9,848 bases of DNA from an uncultured Senegalimassilia sp. (GTDB lineage Bacteria; Actinomycetota; Coriobacteriia; Coriobacteriales; Eggerthellaceae): the NCBI RefSeq assembly GCF_934632265.1, contig NZ_CAKTYH010000075.1, positions 1-9,848 of the forward strand. The letters are read 5' to 3'. The position numbers and the translations under genes are program-made. Shown here piece after piece: positions 6,225 to 9,848 of the stretch. The notes beneath the pieces were generated by a model. The model saw only the letters and a program-made list of their open reading frames with translations. It was not told the origin of the DNA and ran no database searches. Numbering within the stretch: position 1 is the first letter of the stretch; each line of letters begins with the position of its first letter.

Positions 6225-7175
6225 ATGATAGAAGTGCTTTGGCATGGCCGCGGCGGGCAGGGGGCCTTCACCGCCGCTCGGCTTCTGGGCGCGGCGGCGT
6301 CGCTTGACGGCAAGCGGCACGCGCTGGCGTTCCCCTCGTTCGGCCCCGAGCGACGCGGCGCCCCCATGCGCGCGTTCACCAAAATCGATACGGTGCAAAT
6401 CGGTGACCGAAGCGCCGTTTCGAAGGCTGATTTCGTGATCTACCTGGACGGAACGCTGTTGGCGCCCGGCTGGGAGCGTGAGCTGAAGCCGGGCGGCATC
6501 TGCCTGGTGAACACGGCCGATGCGCTGGACGACCCGCGCCTGCTGGCCATCGACGCGGACGGCCTGGCCACCGAGCTTCTGGGCCGGCCCATCCCCAACA
6601 CGGTGTTTTTGGGCGCGCTGGCGCAGCTTGCCGATTGCGTGGACCGCGAGAGCGTGGAGGAGGCCATCCGCCAATACATGCCCGCGAAGCTGCACGAGGG
6701 CAACATCAAGGTGGTCGAGCGCGCCATCGCGCTGGTGCAGCAGGCTGATGTTGCCGGGCATACGGAAGCTGCTAGCGGCGAATCCGCAGGTCAGCCTGGC
6801 GAAGGGGTGGAGACGGTAACCGCCTTGCACCGGTCGGCGCATTCTTCGGCAGCGCATATGCCGCAGCTGTTCGCCGCCGTTCCCGAGCCTTCCGCCTACG
6901 CCGACACCACCTGCTATGCCGCGGGGTACCTGACGCAGGTCAACGCGGGTTGGCGCAACATGCGCCCGGTGCTCGACGCGGGCGCGTGCACGGGCTGCCT
7001 GCAGTGCTACCTGTACTGCCCGGACGGTGCCATCTTCAAGGTTGCCGGTCAGAGCAAGGCGGGCGTTTCGGTGGATATCGACCTTGATTTCTGCAAAGGC
7101 TGCGGGGTTTGCGCCGCCGCCTGCAAGTTCGATGCGCTTTCCATGGCGCCCGAAGCGAACGCGAAGGAGGCGTGA
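6225..7175 (+). CDS. 2-oxoacid:ferredoxin oxidoreductase, fused gamma-delta subunit
   Basis: A 316-residue fusion of two subunits of a pyruvate/2-oxoacid:ferredoxin oxidoreductase. Residues 1-171 are the gamma domain (POR/KOR catalytic family), with HGRGGQGAFTAARLLG at 7-22 and FPSFGPERRGAPMRAFTK at 36-53, which helps hold the CoA and the active-site interface. Residues ~250-308 are a delta-type ferredoxin with two [4Fe-4S] motifs: C255, C258, C261, C265 (CTGCLQCYLYCP) and C290, C293, C296, C300 (CKGCGVCAAACK), which carry electrons from the thiamine site to external ferredoxin. A linker of about 75 residues rich in Ala, Ser and Gly lies between. The ATG at 6225 is chosen because GGGAAAAGG is six bases upstream and the gamma family starts there (MIEVLWHGRGGQG). 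Its stop overlaps the next gene's start, so the subunits are translationally coupled. Confidence 0.93.
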   Translation: MIEVLWHGRGGQGAFTAARLLGAAASLDGKRHALAFPSFGPERRGAPMRAFTKIDTVQIGDRSAVSKADFVIYLDGTLLAPGWERELKPGGICLVNTADALDDPRLLAIDADGLATELLGRPIPNTVFLGALAQLADCVDRESVEEAIRQYMPAKLHEGNIKVVERAIALVQQADVAGHTEAASGESAGQPGEGVETVTALHRSAHSSAAHMPQLFAAVPEPSAYADTTCYAAGYLTQVNAGWRNMRPVLDAGACTGCLQCYLYCPDGAIFKVAGQSKAGVSVDIDLDFCKGCGVCAAACKFDALSMAPEANAKEA

Positions 7176-8482
7176 TGCTCATGAAGCGTTTTCTATCCGG
7201 TGACGAGGCGTTCGCCGAGGGCGTGCGCCTGGCGCGGCCGCAGGTGATCTCGGCCTACCCCATCACGCCGCAGACCGTAGTGGTCGAGCGCCTTTCCGAA
7301 ATGGTGGAGGAAGGCCAGCTGGCAGCCGAGTACGTGCACGTCGAAAGCGAGCATTCGGCCCTATCGTGCGCCATCGGCGCCTCGGCCACGGGCGCGCGCA
7401 CGTTCACGGCGACGTCGAGCCAGGGCCTGCTGTACATGGCCGAGTGCCTGACCTATGCCGCGGGCGGCCGCTTCCCCATCGTCATGATGAACGCGAACCG
7501 CGCCACCGCGCTGCCATGGAACATCTACGGCGACCAGCGCGACAGCCTGGCGCTTCTGGACCACGGCTGGGTGCAGGCATACGCGCAGGACAACCAGGAG
7601 GCGCTCGACCTGGCGCTTATGGCTTACGCCGTGGCCGAGGACCCCGAGGTCCGCACGCCGTTCATGGTGAACTTGGACGGTTTTGCACTCACGCACACCT
7701 ACGAAAGCGTGGACATCCCCTCCCAGGAGCAGGCCGATGCGTTCCTGCCGCCCTATGACGGCGCGGGCAACCGCTTCGACTTCGCAAACCCCGTCAACAT
7801 CGGCTACTCGGCCGGCCCGGAGTTCAACCGCTACTTCAAGCACTCCGCGCACGAGGGCATGCTAGCGGCCGCCAACGCCGTCGAGCGCGTTGAGGCGCGT
7901 TTCGCCGAGGTGTTAGGCAGGAGCTATCCGGGACTGATCGAGGCCGTGGACTGCGACGATGCCGATATCGTGCTGGTGACGTTGGGCTCCATCGCCGGCC
8001 TGGCGCGCGAGCGCGTGGCGCAGCTGCGCGCGCAGGGCGTGAAGGCGGGCCTGGTGCGCATCCGCTACATGCGCCCGTTCCCCGCGCAGCAGATCGTCGC
8101 GGCCCTGGCGGGCGCGGCGGCGGTGGGCGTGCTGGAGAAGGACGTCAGCTTCGGCGCGGAAGGCACGGTCATGACCAACGTGTGCTCCGCGCTGCAGCAG
8201 GCGGGCAACGCCGTGCCGGTGGTGAACTTCGTGGGCGGCCTGGGCGGCGACGACATCACGCAGGACCAGATGAGGGGCATGTTCGAGGTGCTTTCCCAAA
8301 TCGCCGCGGGACGCATCGCGCCCGATGACTGCCCGCGCGTGGGCTTTTTGGGCGTCGACTCCGTGGCCGACGAGTTCGGGAACCCCTGCTGCGAAGGCTG
8401 CGGCGACGACGCCGTTGCCGGCAGCGACCCTGAAGGCGCGCGCAGCGGCGCGTGCGCAACCGATGCGGAAGGAGGCCGCTAG
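7175..8482 (+). CDS. 2-oxoacid:ferredoxin oxidoreductase, alpha subunit
   Basis: The 435-residue alpha subunit, which works with beta to bind thiamine diphosphate and decarboxylate a 2-oxoacid to an acyl-CoA, or in reverse to fix CO2. Typical marks are SAYPITPQT at 26-34, VESEHSALSCAIGASATGAR at 56-75, TATSSQGLLYMAE at 78-90 and, in the second domain, VTLGSIAGLARE and RIRYMRPFP at 295-303. The start at 7175 overlaps the previous stop (TGATG) with AAGGAGG four bases upstream. An ATG at 7181 (two codons later, spacing ten) is equally plausible. The last ~40 residues (after LGVDSVADE) extend past the usual end of the family and contain C405, C406, C409 and C427 (CCEGC). They are Gly/Ala/Asp-rich and look disordered. 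The substrate could be pyruvate, branched-chain or aryl 2-oxoacids. Confidence 0.94.
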   Translation: MLMKRFLSGDEAFAEGVRLARPQVISAYPITPQTVVVERLSEMVEEGQLAAEYVHVESEHSALSCAIGASATGARTFTATSSQGLLYMAECLTYAAGGRFPIVMMNANRATALPWNIYGDQRDSLALLDHGWVQAYAQDNQEALDLALMAYAVAEDPEVRTPFMVNLDGFALTHTYESVDIPSQEQADAFLPPYDGAGNRFDFANPVNIGYSAGPEFNRYFKHSAHEGMLAAANAVERVEARFAEVLGRSYPGLIEAVDCDDADIVLVTLGSIAGLARERVAQLRAQGVKAGLVRIRYMRPFPAQQIVAALAGAAAVGVLEKDVSFGAEGTVMTNVCSALQQAGNAVPVVNFVGGLGGDDITQDQMRGMFEVLSQIAAGRIAPDDCPRVGFLGVDSVADEFGNPCCEGCGDDAVAGSDPEGARSGACATDAEGGR

Positions 8483-8484
8483 CC

Positions 8485-9405
8485 ATGGCTTTGAACGCGA
8501 AGACCTTGACCGATGACGAGTTCTTCTTCGGGCACAAGGCATGCGCCGGATGCGGCGGCTCGCTTGCCGTGCGCGCAGCGCTCAAGGTGCTCGGCCCGAA
8601 CGCAGTGGCAGCGCTGCCGGCAGGATGCATGAGCGCCGTGGGCTTCAACTTCCCGCAGCTTTCGTTCGCCAACAACGCGATAATCACGCCTTTTGCGGCG
8701 ACGGCGAGCGTGCTTACGGGCATTGAGGCCGGTTTGCGGGCGCAGGGCATCAAGCCCGACGACTGCACCGTGGTGGGTTTCGCCGGCGACGGCGGCACCG
8801 CCGACATCGGCCTGCAGGCGCTTTCCGGCGCCATCGACCGCAACGACGACGTGCTCTACATCTGCTACGACAACGAGGCGTACATGAACACGGGCATCCA
8901 GAAGAGCTCGCTGACGCCCTTCGGCGCGAAGACCACCACCACGCCGGCCGGGCGCAACACGCACGGGTGCCTGACGCAGAAGAAGAACGTGTTCGAGATC
9001 GTGGCGGCGCACGGCATCCCCTATGCGGCCACGGCAAGCGTGGGGTATCTGCCCGACTTCCTGCGCAAGCTCGAGCGCGCCCGCGACATCCGCGGCACGC
9101 GCTTCATCCACGTGATCGCGCCGTGTCCCACCGGCTGGGGCTGCCCCGAGGCCGACATGGTGGACGTGGCACGCGACATCGTGGATTGCGGCCTGTGGTA
9201 TCTGGCCGAATACGAAGGACCGCAGCTCAGCGGCGTGCCGGGCGGGCAGTTCAAGCTCAGCAAAAACCCGCGCGAGTTCGCCAGCGTGGAGGCGTACCTG
9301 CGCCGCCAAGGCAGGTTCCGCGCGCTCACCGACGACGAGATCGCCCAGGTAGAAGCCGGCCGAGACGCAAAATGGGAGCAAATCCGCCGCGACTGGACGG
9401 TGTAG
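8485..9405 (+). CDS. 2-oxoacid:ferredoxin oxidoreductase, beta (TPP-binding) subunit
   Basis: A 306-residue subunit holding the thiamine diphosphate and the proximal [4Fe-4S] cluster. Cluster cysteines are C20 and C23 (HKACAGCGG), C48 (PAGCMS) and C214 (IAPCPTGWGC), the pattern of PorB-type proteins. The TPP motif begins GDGGTADIGLQALSGAIDRN at 101-120 and closes with CYDNEAYMNTGIQKSS at 127-142. The lysine/serine-rich MNTGIQKSSLTP segment is typical of pyruvate/2-oxoacid synthases. The ATG at 8485 lies three bases after the alpha stop, with AAGGAGG nine bases upstream. It belongs to the same transcript as gamma-delta and alpha; with those two it forms a complete four-domain oxidoreductase. 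There is no signal or membrane segment. Confidence 0.95.
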   Translation: MALNAKTLTDDEFFFGHKACAGCGGSLAVRAALKVLGPNAVAALPAGCMSAVGFNFPQLSFANNAIITPFAATASVLTGIEAGLRAQGIKPDDCTVVGFAGDGGTADIGLQALSGAIDRNDDVLYICYDNEAYMNTGIQKSSLTPFGAKTTTTPAGRNTHGCLTQKKNVFEIVAAHGIPYAATASVGYLPDFLRKLERARDIRGTRFIHVIAPCPTGWGCPEADMVDVARDIVDCGLWYLAEYEGPQLSGVPGGQFKLSKNPREFASVEAYLRRQGRFRALTDDEIAQVEAGRDAKWEQIRRDWTV

Positions 9406-9580
9406 GGCAAGCGCCCCGGCGGCGGCAACTTGCGAATATGTTACCGCCGCGGAGACATTCTCCTGGCGACAGCATGGCACCATGGGACCGTCCGCCGCCG
9501 GATGGGATGGCGCGGCGGCGGGCCAGCCAGACGTCGCGCACTTTGGCGACGGCGATTCGTTCGCCCGCAAAACCCTATAG
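9406..9580. other. Intergenic GC-rich region after the beta subunit
   Basis: No credible gene is seen. A hairpin at 9419-9429 with 9440-9450 (11 positions, one C-A mismatch, 10-base loop) follows the beta stop closely and may help end that transcript, though it has no T-tract. Confidence 0.4.
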
Positions 9581-9618
9581 ATACGGAAACCGGCGCTCGA
9601 GAGCGCCGGTTTCCGTAT
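9581..9618. terminator. Long-stem bidirectional terminator candidate between convergent genes
   Basis: An 18 bp perfect inverted repeat: 9581-9598 (ATACGGAAACCGGCGCTC) with 9601-9618, leaving only GA in the centre. It lies between the rightward beta subunit and the leftward stress-protein gene. On the minus strand it is followed by CTATAGGGTTTT, and on the plus strand by GGCGAGGG, so the U-tract is poor, especially for the rightward transcript. It is best read as an intrinsic terminator serving mainly the leftward gene. Confidence 0.7.
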
Positions 9619-9670
9619 GGCGAGGGATGCCGCCAAGGGGAGATGCGACATCGGATATGTTGCGGAGCGC

Positions 9671-9848
9671 TTATGCCTGAGGGACGATGAGGGTCGGCAC
9701 CTTCAGGTTCAAAAGCACGCTGTGCGTGACGCTGCCCGCGGACAAGGATGCGCTGGGACGCAGTCTGGGACGCACCAGCGTGGCCATGTGCGCCGTCACG
9801 GATATCGGCTTTGCCGAATCGCTGGTGAAGAAGCTGGCGGCGCTGGAC
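9671..9848 (-). CDS. Partial universal stress protein (UspA-like), C-terminus
   Basis: The last 58 codons and the TAA stop of a leftward gene whose start lies beyond the window. The end GSVTHSVLLNLKVPTLIVP has the form of the last helix and strand of the UspA fold, where a glycine-serine motif precedes a helix and a final beta strand with a Pro-containing ending. Universal stress proteins are small cytoplasmic nucleotide-binding proteins induced by starvation or stress. The upstream part of the fragment (SVTAHMATLVRPRLRPSAS) fits the nucleotide-binding loop region only loosely, and without the N-terminal half the family is moderately sure. It is convergent with the oxidoreductase genes. Confidence 0.7.
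   Translation of the reverse strand, partial: SSAASFFTSDSAKPISVTAHMATLVRPRLRPSASLSAGSVTHSVLLNLKVPTLIVPQA

Noticed and set aside
5364..6857. Leftward open frame of 497 codons opposite the LysR-like gene and the gamma-delta gene
   Set aside because: It spans two real genes and a terminator on the other strand and is low-complexity in composition, a shadow ORF.
5348..9573. Motif GTTTTGCG/CGCAAAAC recurring in the gaps at 5348, 5389, 6089, 6135 and 9566
   Set aside because: The same 8-mer also occurs inside several coding regions here (for example near 1315 and 2412), so it looks like a common word of this genome and not a regulatory element. Part of it is also explained by the hairpin at 5348-5396.
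8479..9651. Leftward open frame of 390 codons opposite the beta subunit
   Set aside because: Antisense of a confidently identified gene. It also runs through the long hairpin at 9581-9618 and shows no family features.
1..9848. CRISPR array, tRNA, rRNA, transposase or integrase
   Set aside because: No regularly spaced repeats, cloverleaf-like or rRNA sequence, and no recombinase motifs were seen in any frame.

Overview
The window is mostly GC-rich (roughly 60-65 % by eye), densely coded bacterial DNA. It carries an anaerobe's gene set: a ferredoxin-dependent 2-oxoacid oxidoreductase, a C_GCAxxG_C_C-family protein, a YeiH-type exporter and a phenylacetate-CoA-ligase-like enzyme. Base composition, gene style and the ferredoxin chemistry suggest an anaerobic actinobacterium of the Eggerthellaceae/Coriobacteriia kind. 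This is an inference from style; no rRNA or other taxonomic marker is present.

Left end (1-300): an AT-rich patch unlike the rest. It holds the start of a leftward ORF that runs off the window. Its first ~35 residues look like the winged-helix start of an AbiEi-type antitoxin, and the remainder is unrecognised. The ORF begins inside a 20+20 bp perfect inverted repeat (209-256) whose arms each place a TATACT box six bases before an ATG.

Housekeeping block (296-3733): a leftward beta-carbonic anhydrase, divergent from a C_GCAxxG_C_C-family protein that ends in a strong terminator. Then come a YeiH/UPF0324 exporter and endonuclease IV (nfo), each apparently its own unit.

Catabolic/anabolic block (3734-9405): a CoA ligase of the PaaK family, a LysR-type effector (substrate-binding) domain with no DNA-binding domain, a terminator, and then three tightly packed genes for a 2-oxoacid:ferredoxin oxidoreductase. 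These are a gamma-delta fusion carrying two [4Fe-4S] motifs, alpha, and the TPP-binding beta. A plausible joint job is interconversion of an acid, its CoA thioester and the corresponding 2-oxoacid, such as an arylacetate or branched-chain acid and its 2-oxoacid. The substrate cannot be read from the sequence. A LysR-box-like palindrome (ATC-N9-GAT) overlaps the likely -35 of the ligase promoter. The gap between the ligase and the LysR-like gene can form two mutually exclusive hairpins.

Right end (9406-9848): a convergent intergenic region with a very long stem, then the C-terminal 58 codons of a leftward universal-stress-protein-like gene cut by the window edge.

The most unusual elements are the HTH-less LysR effector domain embedded in the ligase/oxidoreductase cluster and the symmetrical leaderless promoter palindrome at the left end.
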